A DNA stretch of 64,000 nucleotides from Paramecium tetraurelia (lineage: Eukaryota; Ciliophora; Oligohymenophorea; Peniculida; Parameciidae): assembly GCF_000165425.1 (NCBI RefSeq), contig NW_001798983.1, positions 127,259 through 191,258 of the forward strand. Reading direction: 5' to 3'. Below the pieces are notes generated by a model. That model had not been told where the DNA came from. It was given only the letters and a program-made list of their open reading frames with translations, and made no database searches. This document shows positions 1-12,217 of this stretch, piece after piece (positions within the stretch are counted from its first letter, which is position 1; every line of letters begins with the position of its first letter). Made by a program: the position numbers and the translations under genes.

Positions 1-359
1 GATAAATTATAATAAAGAGAGGGCTAAGTAAAATAATGGTTAGGCATTAGCCCCTCTCAACTATCATAAACCATAAGTAGATTCATTTTATTGTCCAACC
101 GTTTATAAGTATGACAACCAAACTTAAAAGTAATTTAATATAATAAGTTAGTAAAATACAGGTCAAATACTAGGATGAATAATGGATTCATTTAGTTATT
201 CCAAAGAATAATGTCAACATATTTTATCAAAATTAAGATAAATCAATCATATTGAAAGAAACATATCCAGATTAAGATGTTGATATGAGAGAGAAGTATT
301 AGGAAATTTGGTGTTAAGTTAAAAGTAAAGATGACTTTTATCTTGAAACATTGATTTGA
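1..359 (+). CDS. 3' part of an unrecognised protein gene, cut by the left window edge
   Basis: The frame beginning at base 2 stays open, with many TAA/TAG codons read as Gln, to a TGA at 357-359. One 22-nt intron (about 132-153, GTAATT...GTTAG) keeps the frame. The protein is polar, with stretches such as QVDSFYCPTVYKYDNQ and DEQWIHLVIPKNNVNIFYQ, then a charged tail ending DDFYLETLI. No domain is recognised and the start lies outside the window. Codon choice and the canonical intron make coding likely; function is unknown. Confidence 0.55.
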
Positions 360-442
360 TGAGGTAGACATCTACTATCAATTATTATAAATAATTTATA
401 AAAATCAACACTTTTATTTTTTTAACTTCAAAAGCGATGTTA

Positions 443-619
443 TCAAATTTAATTTATTTTCTTCCTTCTTTTATTTTTCAGTTTTATTTGAACAATGTTT
501 ATTTTTTAATTTTAAGAATCAAGTTCAATATGATTATCAATGCAGCTTTAACTTTCTATTTATTTTATTCTTTAAATTTCTTTAGACCATAAAAGGAGTT
601 TGATAGCATAAGATCTCAT
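443..619 (-). CDS. Possible small basic protein
   Basis: A 59-codon frame, ATG at 619 to TGA at 443-445, lies in the spacer between the left-edge gene and the first K+ channel. It begins MRSYAIKLLLWSKEIQ and ends in a Lys/Arg-rich tail, KNKRRKKINQI. Random frames of this length are common when only TGA stops translation, so support is weak. No homology is recognised. The rest of 360-819 is AT-rich with nothing identifiable. Confidence 0.22.
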
Positions 620-819
620 CAAGTTAATCGCCCCTCAAATTTTATATTCGGAGCCTATTTTCAAGGTAGCCTAGTTTATTTGTATTATTAAATTATATTA
701 AGAAAATAAGAGTAATATATTTTATAAAATCAAATAGTTAATTTTTTAAGAATATTAATTAAATAAATAGTTGTTGTTTTGTTTTGGTTGAGAAATAGGG
801 AAAATAAAAATATGGAATT

Positions 820-3759
820 TCACTTTTATGCAGGACTATAGAGGCTGGGTTTTATCTTTGATTTTCTAATAATACTCTGAATATGATCTGATCTGAATGA
901 TTTTTTTGGTTTTTTAAGTTTTTATAAAATCTTATCGAGATTGGAATTGGTAAAGTAATAAGTAGTTATGAAATACCTGTCTAATTCAAAATCAATTCTT
1001 TGATATTGGTTATCACCTTACTTAGAACTGACTACCTCATCCAATTAATTAATCATATTACTGCCAACAACCTCCAATTTTGATTAGGTTTTAGCTTGTA
1101 ATTCTAAATCCATATTAGAATATGAATTTGAATTATTCTTGCGTAATTTTGGAACACTGGAATTTTAGACAGAAATGGGTTGATTTTAATAATTTTATTC
1201 TTGAGAAATTTAAGAGATATTAGTAAATCTATTGTTTGATATTCTGGTTAATCTTTAAAAGGTTTTGTGTCTGTTATCTGCCTTTCTTTTGAATGAATTT
1301 TATGCTCTTAAGACTTTAGGTTCAGGTTCAGAGATCTCTTAAAATTTGACCTTCTTTTGATCTATACTTTATAAATGATTATATCTAGATGATTTTGGGG
1401 TTTTAGTTTTATTTAATTAGATTTCTGAATCATGATCACTTTCTGAGGAGTCACTACTAAATTATTCAAAGCCTGTAAGTCCTTTATGTAAAGATTTAGT
1501 AGATTTTTGACTCTTAATGGTTTTAATAATCCTTTCATTTTCATCATCATCCATATTGAAACCTAATGTATCCAAATACTAATCAGTTAAATCATCTATT
1601 TAAATCATATTATCATTCACAATTAATGCCAGAGCATGTTCTCGTATGATGTTTCTTTAAAACAATTTTTTTGCAAAGGTTCTTTCATATTATTTTCTAT
1701 TCATGTCTTCTGATATCATAAACTTTTTTCTTATTCTATCTAAATTGAAATGAACAAAAACTAAGGGACATCTAGATTAATTTATTCAATTTACTTTTTA
1801 AATTAATGTGTCCATTTACATATATAACAAACTTCACCATAGTTCTATTTTTCTTCTGTAAACAACATCTAATCTCTGAGCATGCAATAATTTTCTTCTT
1901 CCAGTGAATCTTCTCTAATGATTCTTAAGAAATCATCATAACTAAAATCATTTAGATAATTTATTACTGTATAAAGGCAATTTGACAAAATTTAACTGAT
2001 CTAATTGTATATTCATATCGAGCTTATGTAATGAATTCTTTCTCTCCAACAAATCTGCCTTTCTCTATTTTACTCAAAATGGTTTCTCTCAATTTTTAAT
2101 CACCTATGTATTAAGATTGTATATATACAAATCAAGCTTAACTCTCCGCTTTAGAGGAAAATTAATTTGTTAGCTTATTCATTTTAATACGCAATAATCT
2201 CCTCAGGTGGCACTTTCAATTCATGGACAAAAGAACATAATTTTTATACACTTTTTAGAGATAAAGTTTATTTGATGAGTCTTGACTTCTTTAACATTTC
2301 ACAATACATGTCTATTGCAACTTATTCTTTTAATTTCTTATCTAGATTGAGCATCATTTTTTCACCAAATTCATTATATTCTTATTCCATTTTCAGAAAA
2401 TATTCGAAATACTTCCTCACTTGTAACATTAATTATTTATTAATTTTCTTTTTCTTTAAGAAGCTATTGATATGCATCATTTATTATTTGAATAATTCTT
2501 CCTTTTCAGTAAGCTATTTTAATATATTTCCAATGCTAGATATAGTATATCCAAACAATCCACAAATAACCATCGCCATTATTATAACATAAATTCTTTC
2601 AAGATCTGTCTGAGGAACTATGTCCCCGTAACCAATTGTTAAGGTTGTGATTGTACTAAAATAAAAGGCATGAATATATTTAGTGGACCATTCTGCTTCA
2701 GTAATGTTTTTAGCAATCAACCAAGAATTTTATTTTGACTCTAATTCCATTTCTCCTATCAGATTCCACAAACAGGCACAAAAATGAGATACAAATAAAA
2801 CTAAGAAGATGGATTTGAATAACTCTAAAATTGTTTACACATTATTAGATGGATTTGTGACTTCTTCAATTGCTTCAATCATAGACTTAACTTTTGTTAC
2901 TCTTAGCAATAATATGTATTCAGTATAAGGCACATTATAAGAGGATAAGATAAATGGTATAACAATCATCAAATCCCATAACAATGTCGTGTTGGCATAA
3001 TGTTTAAGAATTTATTATTTATCTCTATGAATTTGTCCTTAACTATAATACGCTGTGAAGAATGTCAAAATTATATCAATTACAAATGTCCAAGAAGGCA
3101 AAGTTTCTAAAAATATCCCAGACAATATATCTTCTCTTTCAAAGTCAAATCCCAATTTCATTGGAATGTAAAAGATATTGATGATAATTTGGGTTAAAAC
3201 AAAAATATCCCAAAGCACTTTTATGATAGAGTCTGGATCAAGCACAGGTATTTGATTTATAAGCCACGTAAATGATTTCATCACTTATTCGACTTTATTT
3301 AATTTATGGAGTAATATATCTGAGTCGCTAGCTGCATCAGAGATTAACGAGACAATTTAGTTTGTTAATGACTTAAACTTTACTTCAGTGGAGTAGGTTT
3401 TCATTTGCTTACTAAATTTGGTAATGTAGAACATGATTCTTAATCCACCATGAACCCAGAGATTCACTTTTTATTTTGTTTCTACATGAAGCATGCTTCT
3501 GCTTTCTTCGTCTTGATCTGGATCTGGACTCAAGCAGTCAGCTTTAAAGGACTATTTTTCTGGCAATTATAATTCGATTTTTCTATTTGAACACAGGTTC
3601 GGCTCAAAGGATGCGTCTTCGCTGTTGTTATCACAGTGTGGTATTGTAAAGTCTTAGCGAAATTTCAAAATTCCTTTGACTGTTTGACTCTTAATATAAA
3701 GAAACACTTACTTCCTCTGTTTTTATTGCCTTAAAACTGAATCCAATAATTAGGACATT
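820..3759 (-). CDS. Voltage-gated K+ channel, EAG/CNG type with cyclic-nucleotide-binding-like C-terminus
   Basis: Predicted six-segment K+ channel of the EAG/HCN/CNG superfamily in the plasma or ciliary membrane. Visible in order: hydrophilic N-terminus (MSQLLDSVLRQQKQR...); a conserved block with WLINQIPVLDPDSIIKVLWD just before S1; S1-S5; pore with TLTIGYGDIVP, the K+-selective filter; S6 (GLFGYTISSIGNIL); a C-linker; and a cNMP-binding-like fold (SGELSLICDQ, then GRFVGEKEFITQARYEY). After it comes a Cys/His patch (CYICKWTHQFKKCP) also seen in other ciliate channels. Frame continuity supports introns near 2110-2134, 1945-1970 and 1790-1812. The tail to TGA at 820-822 is Ser- and Gln-rich. 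It is divergent from the next gene. Whether it binds cyclic nucleotide is not shown. Confidence 0.88.
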
Positions 3760-4146
3760 AAACAAAAAATATAATATTTACAATTATTAAGAAGAAAGTT
3801 AAATAAAATTAAATACTAGAGGAAATAAGGAATCAACTCAATAACTGATAATATTTTTGAATAGATTTTGCCCATTTTTAAATTATCTGAAATTCAGAAC
3901 AATTTGAAAAATAATATTATATAGTTAAATGTCATAATTTATTGAAAATGAATTTTCATACCTGAAATCAATAATATATTTTAAATTTGTTGTTTTCTGT
4001 TTAAATAACAACTTATTAACATTTCTATTCCATAACAGTTGAAATTTACAAATAATTATTTCATATCACATGTGGTTAGCAATCATTGTGATTTTCCAAT
4101 ACTAGATTTTTCTCGTAGTTTCTCTCAATTCAAGATTTATAAATAA
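3760..4146. promoter_or_regulatory. Shared upstream region between two divergent K+ channel genes
   Basis: This 387-nt AT-rich gap separates the start codons of two ion channel genes on opposite strands, so it must hold both promoters and 5' UTRs. No motif can be named from sequence alone. It is longer than most spacers in this window, which run from tens of bases to about 150. Confidence 0.4.
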
Positions 4147-7100
4147 ATGTAAAAAATTGATCAAAATCACAAATACAACTTCGAATTGGATTTGGAACTC
4201 AAAGCTGTATAAAATGAGGATTTTGAGTAAGAATATTTAGAACATTGCTTAAGAGATACTCGTAGATAATTATCAATAAGCAATAATCAATATGCTCATA
4301 ATCGTACAAAAAGTGATAAAAGCAACGATGGTTACGATTTCAGAACGCCAAAATTAACAACTCACACAAATCTCAATAACGCTGTCACTTCTGAAGCTCA
4401 ATAAAGTCACGTAATAACGCCTAAGTAGGTAAATCAAGAGAAACCAAAAAGTACAGGGTCTAGCATTATGCAATTCTTTTTTATAAGACGTTTTTTGGAA
4501 AAACTTACCTTTCAAAGTAAAAGATTGTAGAATTTAAACCTCACCCATTTAAATCTTATAGATGACAAAGCCTCAGATAAGTAATGATATTTTAATAATT
4601 CTGTAGAGCTAGCCTGTTAGCTTATAAGTAAACAAAAATTTAAAAAGGATTAACAATCAATTAGTTAAATAGAATTGTGTAAACGAAGATAGCAATAAAA
4701 GAGAGAAAGTGGGAAAGTTTTAAGAGAAATCTACAGGAAGGCAAACAAAAAGCCATAAGATAAATAACAAACATGGCCAATAAAATACCACTAGTACAAC
4801 CAGAGGACGATTTCAAACTCTATTGGGACATTTTCGCTTCGTTATTCAGAGTGATCCTCGTTCTTCTGGTGCCATTAGAAATCTCATTCCATACCTAAAT
4901 TCTATTTCAGAATTAAATAGGACTAACATTAACCATCCTATTTATCTTGCAATTAGATTTGTTCATTAGGATCAACACTCTCTGTTATGAAAATGGAAAG
5001 GCGATAACAGATCGTTGGGAGATCATAATTCGTTAAATTAGTAAATCTTGGTTTACTGATTTCTCATTAATAGTAATAATAGTGGTATTTTTATTCAATT
5101 CCAATGCCCAAGATGCCTATGATTTGTTTTTGCTCATTTTGTTGACTCAATACAAACATATCTTTGAGGCTCTGTCAAAAACAGATCAAATCTCCTATTT
5201 CACTAGACCTTAGAGAGGAATAATAGGATTAATCAAATTTATAACCAGTTTATTTTATATCATGCACATATTTAGTTGTATTTGGTTCTGGTTCAGTAGT
5301 ATTGATAAGTCTAATTCATGGATTTTAACTAAAGACTTAGATGGGTAGACTTGGCAACTCCAATATTTGGAATCAATTTACTTTGCAATAGTGACAATGC
5401 TCACAATAGGTTACGGAGACAATGTGCCAAAAAATTCAATAGAGAAAATTGTTGCAATAATATTTATATTGGGTGCTTGTAAATTATTGAATTAATTATG
5501 TAAGGTTTATGGTTCTCTTACAGTATTAATTTTATTGGTTCAATAATGAATGATATCACTCAGAATCAAGTGGAGAGGAGTTAAAAGATGAGAGTCATCA
5601 ATAAATACATGACATAAAGGAAGATTCCATTTAGTCTGCAACATCAGTAATTTGTAATGATAATCAATTTTAGAGTCAAGGAATACCTAACGTACAGGTG
5701 GAAAGAGGATGATGAAGTTGATTTGCAGATGGAGCAACTCTTGTTAGAATAATTATCTGATGAATTAAAAGAGGAATTGGAGAAGTAGGCTTACAAAGTC
5801 TTTATCCAAAAATCAGAATTATTACAAAAACAATTTTCCTTGGAATTTCGAAATGCCTTATTTAAATCGATTAAGCGTAAGATTATTTAGCCATAACATA
5901 CATTTTAAAGTGAAATCAATGGACTATAGCACCTTTGTTTCGTAGAGTAAGGTGTTTTGCTGTATCAACATAAGGATAGAAAACAGAGATCTAAAATGAA
6001 TGCCTCTGTTCATTAAGGCTAATTCTTTTGTGTAAGAGAATTCCTTATGCAAACCCCAGAATATGAAATCTTCAAAGCTCAAAGTTATGTCAGTCTACTT
6101 GTCCTATCTAAATAAGATTTCTTAGAAACATTGCGAGATTTTCCAGATGATTTTCAAAAGTACTGTTAATTAAGAGATTCCTACTTATTGGAAAATGAAA
6201 ATTGCTAAATTCAATTCAGCAGTTTCTGTCCTGCTTGTAATAACTTTGATCATTCTTTGAAAAGTTGTTGCCAGATCTAAATGATTCCCAATAAAGAAGT
6301 CATCATTAAAAAACACTAAATGACTGGAGAATAAAAAAGAGAAGTCTACCAACGTAAAAACTTCGATAAACCAATTCAAACTAGGGCAGAATTAACATAT
6401 GTTTAAGAATGTGCCCTTTACTTTTAAACGGAGAATCAAAATCAAATCAACGAGTAGTCAAAACTCTAATTGGTGTATGATCAAGAAACTGAATCATATC
6501 AAGGCAACTCAGAAATACATAATGTCTATGATCCTATGCCTTCTCTCAATATCTTCCAGATCAACGAGATTTCAAGTCCTCTCAAACCTCCATAAAGCAA
6601 GACTTTTCCTAAAGTGGAATTTGATGAAGAAAAATAAAAGGAAAAAAGTGAAAATTAAAAAAGCACTTTGCTCATGGCTCAGAGTTAAAGAATGAATAGA
6701 AAGGGTTCTGTACCTTCAAAATTACTTTAAAGAAGAAATACAAAATCCCCCTCTATATTATTCTCAATGAATGAGATTGCTGAAGAAGCTAATGAAACTA
6801 CTTTAATTCAGCATGAGAGTGATCGCCTCAAAAATGTGAATAACTTCAACTATTATATGAAAGAGAACATAAAAATGTTATACAATAAACTACTAAAGTT
6901 CTCAGATGATAAATCTCCTCCAGTCCATTTAGCTATAAATTCACTCCAATATATTTATTGGAAGTATAATGCAGTTACAGTTGAAGATTTTGAATCCATA
7001 TTCAATTATGATCACTACTTTTCTCAATAAAACTCCATGAACACCATAGATATGGCTAATAAAAATCAGCATGCTTGGCAATAAGAAATCATAAGTAAAT

Positions 7101-7366
7101 TTTCTAAATATCTTTATTTTCCTTATTAATTTATCAACAAATTCTTGAAACTCAAAAGACTTTAGTAATAAACTGCTGCCATAAATGCGGCATCAAAGTT
7201 CAAAAAAATTCAGAAAAAAATCTGGTTAATCCAATTAAGAAATAATTTGTCTTCAAAAAAATTGATTTCATCCAGTAAAAATATAAAATTAAACAAATCA
7301 AAGATGAATTCGATTGTTCCATATACTGGTGAGAGTTTGCAATCTATTTAAATAAGCTAAAGTTGA
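4147..7366 (+). CDS. Voltage-gated K+ channel, EAG/CNG type, long cytoplasmic tail
   Basis: ATG at 4147, TGA at 7364-7366, about 1050 residues after two introns (26 nt near 4583 and 26 nt near 5480). N-terminal polar region; a motif FFIRRFLEK...NLIDDKASDK preceding S1; S1-S4; S5 with CIWFWFSS; pore MLTIGYGDNVPKNS; S6 ACLWFSYSINFIGSI; C-linker (QRKIPFSLQHQQF, YRWKEDDE); cNBD-like fold around residues 500-620; Cys/His patch CPACNNFDHSLKSCC. A Gln/Lys-rich tail ends with FPYQFINKFLKLKRLQ and a Ser/Lys stretch. It is closest to the channel at 23722-26799, which shares the N-terminal motif, filter and C-terminal FL(K)KR block. Both extremes fit a host ion channel; ligand unknown. Confidence 0.92.
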
Positions 7367-7423
7367 TTAATTGATAAGATTTATAAGTTCTTAAATTTAT
7401 TGTTATATATAAAATAAACACAT

Positions 7424-8500
7424 TCATATTTAATCTATCTATATTTCAGATTCTTCTTGAATGACCATTACCTATTTTTTAATGTATTTCTTAGGTGAAG
7501 ATTATGGCTCAAAATAGTTTAACATCCTCTAACTCTTCGGCGATGTTGCTTCTCCCCCGGTCGATTATCTTGTCCTGGGGGATCTTTGAAGGTACTCCTT
7601 CTTTGTTTCAGTTTTACAATCATGTTGTATTAGTTGGGTTTTATAGTACTCAAATTATTGTTAGGTCTACAGGGGAGACAGAAGACTTTCTTTCGGGTCA
7701 TATAGGTTTCGAAATTAATGATAGTATATCATTCTCTATTCAATGAAATTAATCTACTATATACAAGGTTATTACTTCTCTTAAGAGTTCATACATCTCA
7801 ACATTTTAGATTTTAGGGTTCTCTTTCTAGATTAAGATCATGGAATTTATTAAATTCTTTTGAAATCCTTGAATTTCTTAATACAAATTAAAGGATAATC
7901 TTTATAGTAGTATATCATAGGGGTAGTTTAATAAAGCTGTCTTCAAATTAGATACAAGAGAGAGAGCCACATTGACGATATTTATGATTTTAAAACTGTC
8001 GATTACAATGCTAAAGAAATATATGTTTGTGTTAAATACTTAGAATTTTGTTATTTTCTAAAAATGCAGGTTTTGTAACTTTTAATCTCTTTTTAGCTGA
8101 TGGCCAATTTTTATAAGTAAGATAAAAATGGAATTTATATATTAAAGAGTAACCAAGTTTCGTAATTTCTATGGCTGTGTTTGAGTAAGCAAAAATTTGT
8201 TAATCGTAAAGTAGTAAATAATTTAGAGAACTCTTCATTTGAATGAATAAACTAATGAGTGATAATTAGCATTTTCATTTTAGTATTATAAGTCTACATC
8301 TCCAAATTGGAATAGAACTCAAAAAAATCCCTGAGATTTCTCTCTTTAATCATATATTACAATAGAAACTCAAAGTCCTCTTAATGGTACACTTAATTGT
8401 CTTTAGTGAGGCAACTCTGCTTTAAGAATTGAATGAATTCGGAATCTTACTTGAAGATTTCCCTTAATTTTTATATCATTTATTAAATTTTCCAATCAAC
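7424..8500 (-). CDS. Helical protein with possible ENTH/ANTH-like N-terminal domain (tentative)
   Basis: Minus-strand exons join in frame with introns of about 31 nt (near 8418-8448), 29 nt (near 8015-8043) and 22 nt (near 7753-7774), ending TGA 7424-7426. Helical segments include EDFEFLLQYMIKERNLRDFF, KMKMLIITHQFIHSNEEFSK and LRLTNFCLLKHSHRNYETW, a pattern reminiscent of ANTH clathrin-adaptor domains. The tail is Gln- and Ser/Thr-rich (YKTQLIQHD, RSPRTRQSTGGEATSPKSQR). Many Gln are TAA/TAG, as in other local genes. The start is unresolved: an in-frame TGA sits upstream, so the first exon was not found. Coding is fairly sure; the ENTH/ANTH assignment is an inference from pattern only. Confidence 0.5.
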
Positions 8501-9304
8501 ATTGTTTAAAGCTATACTATTCTTTATATTATTTAAAAACGAAAATCAAAAAATTTATATAAATTCATATTAATTACTATATATACAAAAAAAGCATAAA
8601 TTTACTGAATAATAAGGAGAAATTAGAGGGGAACAAACCAAATTAAACAGTTTTATATATGTTATATATAAAAACCAAAAAAGAATTTGCAATAAAAACC
8701 AAATTAGGATTCGTGATGTTGACATCTATATATCCGGTTGGTTTAGTAAAAGTAGAAAGAGATATTCTTAGAATATATTAATAATTATTTTAATTTATTT
8801 TCAACTAAAATGCGAACTATAGATTAAATTAATTAGATAGAAATGATATTATGGTTATTTTAATAGTTTGATACAATCAAAGTAGCAATTTAATAATAAG
8901 AAGTTAGATTTGATTGAAAGATTATTTTATTTAATTAATAGAGGCATTTATCAAGAGATATCGAATATGTTGGATAATTACAACAGAAGTTCTCTCTTGG
9001 TTAATATATAAACTCTAATTATTTTTATAAATTCTATCTTGGTGTTTCAATATATGATTGATTATCGAGAATAAATCAACTTAATAAAATTTAATATGAT
9101 ATAAGGTGAAGATAAATAGGGATAGAAATGGATTGCTAAAATAAATATAAAAGAAATAAAACAATTAAATTAATTTATACATGAAATTGTGGCATTAATA
9201 AAGAGTAGTGTAAAATAAAAGGGGGGAGTTGTTGCGGGTTTGGAATATATTTGATAATAATAATTAATGCATTATATTTATCTTAATTTTCAATAATTAA
9301 TTAA
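8501..9304. other. AT-rich intergenic region
   Basis: About 800 nt with no supported gene. Sequence is low-complexity AT apart from two short GC-richer patches, around 8703-8745 and a G-rich run at 9220-9241 (GGGGGG followed by GCGGG). Short open frames exist but none has convincing codon use. Confidence 0.4.
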
Positions 9305-10082
9305 ATGGATAATTATTTCACAATCATCAGTTTACTAGGATTGAGAAACTAAAATCTTCCTCCCTTCAGGTTTGAAATGATAAATATTATTACAGAGAAG
9401 CTCGTTTGAAGAGGTACAGATCAATCAAGAAGATGGTTGAGTTGATAGAAACTGCTGGTTGGACTTAGCCAAAAGTGCCATTCAATGCTTTTTGCTTGAG
9501 TTCTTAAGATCGTACATTTATAGTGTTATTTCTCCTTTAGCTGAATGGGAAGATGACATGACCTATCCAGTGATTGAATATAATAAGTTTGGCTATTAGG
9601 CTATGGCCTTCGGATTGAATTTAGTATAGAGATGTCATTAATATTATGATAGTTCCTTTATGCCTACAATTACAATGTTATTACACAAAACATAAGATTT
9701 AGAACATTTAGATACTTGTTTCCAGTGGTCTAATGTTTCATTTTTGGAAGAATATACTTTGAATATAAATCTGAATTGACAAAGGTGAATTTGTTTGATG
9801 AGTATGTTCAATTGAGAGCTTAGGAATTAGTAAAGGAGAATGAATTCTTATTGGAACACGAAGGTATGAATATAAGTGAATTACTTTATAGACATCAAGA
9901 AATTCGTCTGGTGGTATGAAGATTACAAAGAGACCTTGTGCAGAGTTCATAGACAAGCTAATGATCATGCTGCGACAGATTTTAAAGATTCTGAATTGAT
10001 TTTGTAAGATTTCATTAGAAGATATACAAATCCAAATTCAGCTAGACCACTTAATATCTAAGAGAAGGGTGTTTTATTCTGA
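9305..10082 (+). CDS. Uncharacterised membrane protein, about 230 residues
   Basis: ATG 9305, TGA 10080-10082. Four introns restore one frame: 26 nt after ...NLPPF, 35 nt near 9413 (GTACAG...GATAG), 29 nt near 9627 (GTATAG...GATAG) and 28 nt near 9863. The protein begins MDNYFTIISLLGLR and has a hydrophobic segment AIQCFLLEFLRSYIYSVISP, a Tyr/Asn-rich loop, and aromatic stretches (AFGLNLFLYAYNYN, RYLFPVVQCFIFGRIYFEY). A charged helical C-terminal half contains KKFVWWYEDYKETLCRVHRQ. One to three membrane segments are possible. No family recognised; a ciliate mitochondrial membrane subunit is one possibility but unsupported. The AA-level regularity makes the gene itself likely. Confidence 0.65.
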
Positions 10083-10234
10083 AAATATTATTCATTAATA
10101 CAAATACATAATGTATAGTATGTTTTATTATATTAATATGTATGTATTATCTCTGTCGTTTAATGAGTGATTTGGAGTGCTCGATTGTTGTAATCCATTA
10201 TTATACATTTTATATGTTGTACAGATAAATATTC

Positions 10235-10652
10235 TCACAATCCCTTGATCTTATCTTCAACAAATTGTTTTTCAGCTTCGCTTACTTCGATTGCAAAATC
10301 TCTAACAGCAACAGATGAGCATTTTCTTGATTTGATTTTCTTAGTTTTGGTCAAAAACTTAGAAATTCCAATCCATTCACCTAGTAAGGCACCTTTTTCT
10401 ACTTTCCAAACTGGAATTTAGAATTATTTAGCCAAAGCAACAACTAATTTTTTATAGGAATCCTCAGAGCAATCATCAGCCAAAACAACAAACTTAGCCT
10501 ATAATGCATAGCATGATAATTCAAACTTATTTGCTTTCAATGGCTTTGCATACTTCATGTACACCCTTTGATAATTAACCTCTATGCAATGATGTTTAAA
10601 CGACTCTCTTTAAAGTAGTGAGTTCTTCTGATAATTATTCGACTTCTGCCAT
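10235..10652 (-). CDS. RPS12: 40S ribosomal protein S12 (eS12)
   Basis: L7Ae-type RNA-binding fold of the small ribosomal subunit. ATG at 10652 gives MAEVEQLSEELTTLKRVVQ; TGA 10235-10237. Removing a 28-nt intron (GTTTGA...TTATAG) yields SKQAKFVVLADDCSEDSYKK, then LVVALAKQFQIPVWKVEKG and LGEWIGISKFLTKTKKIKS, all positions conserved in eukaryotic eS12. The end is VRDFAIEVSEAEKQFVEDKI. About 129 residues, as expected for the family. No odd features. Cytoplasmic translation. Confidence 0.93.
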
Positions 10653-10769
10653 AATAATAAATATTTTAAATCTTTATTTTAAATTAAAAACAAAAAGAGC
10701 ATTAGCAATATATGAATAAAAATCAAAAACAATGATTGTAATCAAGTTAATTAATTAAATGAAAAATTA

Positions 10770-12159
10770 TCATTTTAAGATAATCTAACAGTTGTTATCC
10801 TCAGGAGAGTCATCCTTAACTAACTTAAACTTTAGATCATCTGAATGTTTGATCTTTACACTCTTAATTATCTTAGGTTCTTCAGGATAGTTCAACTTCA
10901 ATCTAATTTTTAGTAGCTTTTTCTCTTCCTCCTTTCTTTATTGCAGTCTCAGAGCCAACTCCTTTTTGGCTTGATCCTATTTGAATTTTTGTATCTCTCT
11001 CTTTTGGAGATCAATACATTATTCGATCTTGCTCTGTTGTTTCTGATAATGAGAATAGAAATGATCATAATCAGCCCTCACTCCATCAAAGACCGAGGCT
11101 CGATTGCGATCGACAAGCATCATTTTAACTTTCTTTTTGTTCTTCTTAGTCCGATCCTAGATAAATAGAGTACGGTCATTGGTGGTGTATATTAATTGTT
11201 TATTCTGCTAAAAAACCCCGATTTTAGTATAACTATTTAAATTCCAATCGGAAAGCACATTTGGATTTCTGGGCCACATGATCTGCTTATCTTTAATTGC
11301 TTGGTACTATTCGTCCATAAATTCTATAACGGCTTGAGAGATCATGGGAGTATGGAATTAATAGGCACATTCAATGTCTTAACAGGAATCAAAGATTTTA
11401 GATCGATTGTCTTTAATTTCAGTAGGTTCTTCTTCCTTTAATGCTACTCGCAAATCTTTAAGCGTATTGAATATTTCTGAGCAATTGTCGAAATTGCTAA
11501 CAAATTGCTCTTCTTCTTATTTAATTAGTTTTAATTTTAATAGTTCACGCTGCCTAATTTATTAAATGAGATGAAGGGAAATGATATTTTCATTGTAGAT
11601 GATTTATCTAGAAATGTCAAACTCAGGAAGCTGAATGTTGAGTCGTTTCAGTCTTTTTTATTTGTAAGTCTTACTGGGATGGAAGGCAACATTGAATCGA
11701 CAACTAGTGACCAATATAAAAATGACATTTACTCATCTTCCTGAGCTCTCATAAACACTCTCAATAAGGGTCTTTGCAATCTCTGGATCTTTGCATTATA
11801 ATAATCAGCAGGGTAATTCAAGGAATTTAGCAATTCATATTGTCTCACATAGTTCCGAGTGTTTGATAGGTTATTCCTGATATCCAGTTATTAAATTGCA
11901 TTTGAATCAATCCCAGCTATGTAATCCTCTTCGTCACAAGAATAATCATTCTCGTCAGGATAAACTATATTTGTATGGATGTAGGTTAGAGGAATTTTAT
12001 GTATTCTTTAAGCCTCATTCTCAACAATCATGTATTTTGGAATTTCTATCTATTTCTAGGGAACAGCCTTCAAATATAATGCACTCTCCATACTTTCTGT
12101 AGTTCTATATCCCAAACCTCTGACTTCTAAAGTGGCATAGTAGGATCGCCCTGCCTCAT
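10770..12159 (-). CDS. Enhancer-of-polycomb-like (Epl1-type) chromatin protein
   Basis: Epl1/EPC proteins scaffold the NuA4 histone acetyltransferase in the nucleus. ATG 12159, TGA 10770-10772; introns of 26 nt near 12088 and 29 nt near 11715 restore the frame. The N-terminal third has IEIPKYMIVENEAQRIHKIP followed by an acidic strip (DENDYSCDEEDYIAG), matching the 'IPxPxxxV...Y...IP...YDxDxED' layout of EPL1. Next comes CRFNVAFHPSKTYKQKRLKR, comparable to the family's VAFRRR..KxxTRKxRK block, then helices RQRELLKLKLIKQEEEQ. The C-terminal half is a basic coiled coil. Alternative: an unrelated coiled-coil nuclear protein. A profile search would decide. Confidence 0.55.
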
Positions 12160-12217
12160 TAAATATAAAGATTTAATATTAGCAAATATTTTAAACCAAA
12201 ACCAAATAAATCAAAGG

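Noticed and set aside
7495-7746. Stop-free 83-codon + strand frame with a GC-rich hairpin at 7553-7582 (TCCCCCGG...CCTGGGGGA), first considered as an RNA gene or small gene.
   Set aside because: The opposite strand gives a convincing Gln-rich coding exon in the variant code that continues through neighbouring exons; the hairpin falls inside that exon.
8255-8608. 118-codon + strand frame starting MSDNQHFHFS.
   Set aside because: Antisense to the better supported minus-strand exons at 7424-8460; open frames of this length are common when only TGA stops.
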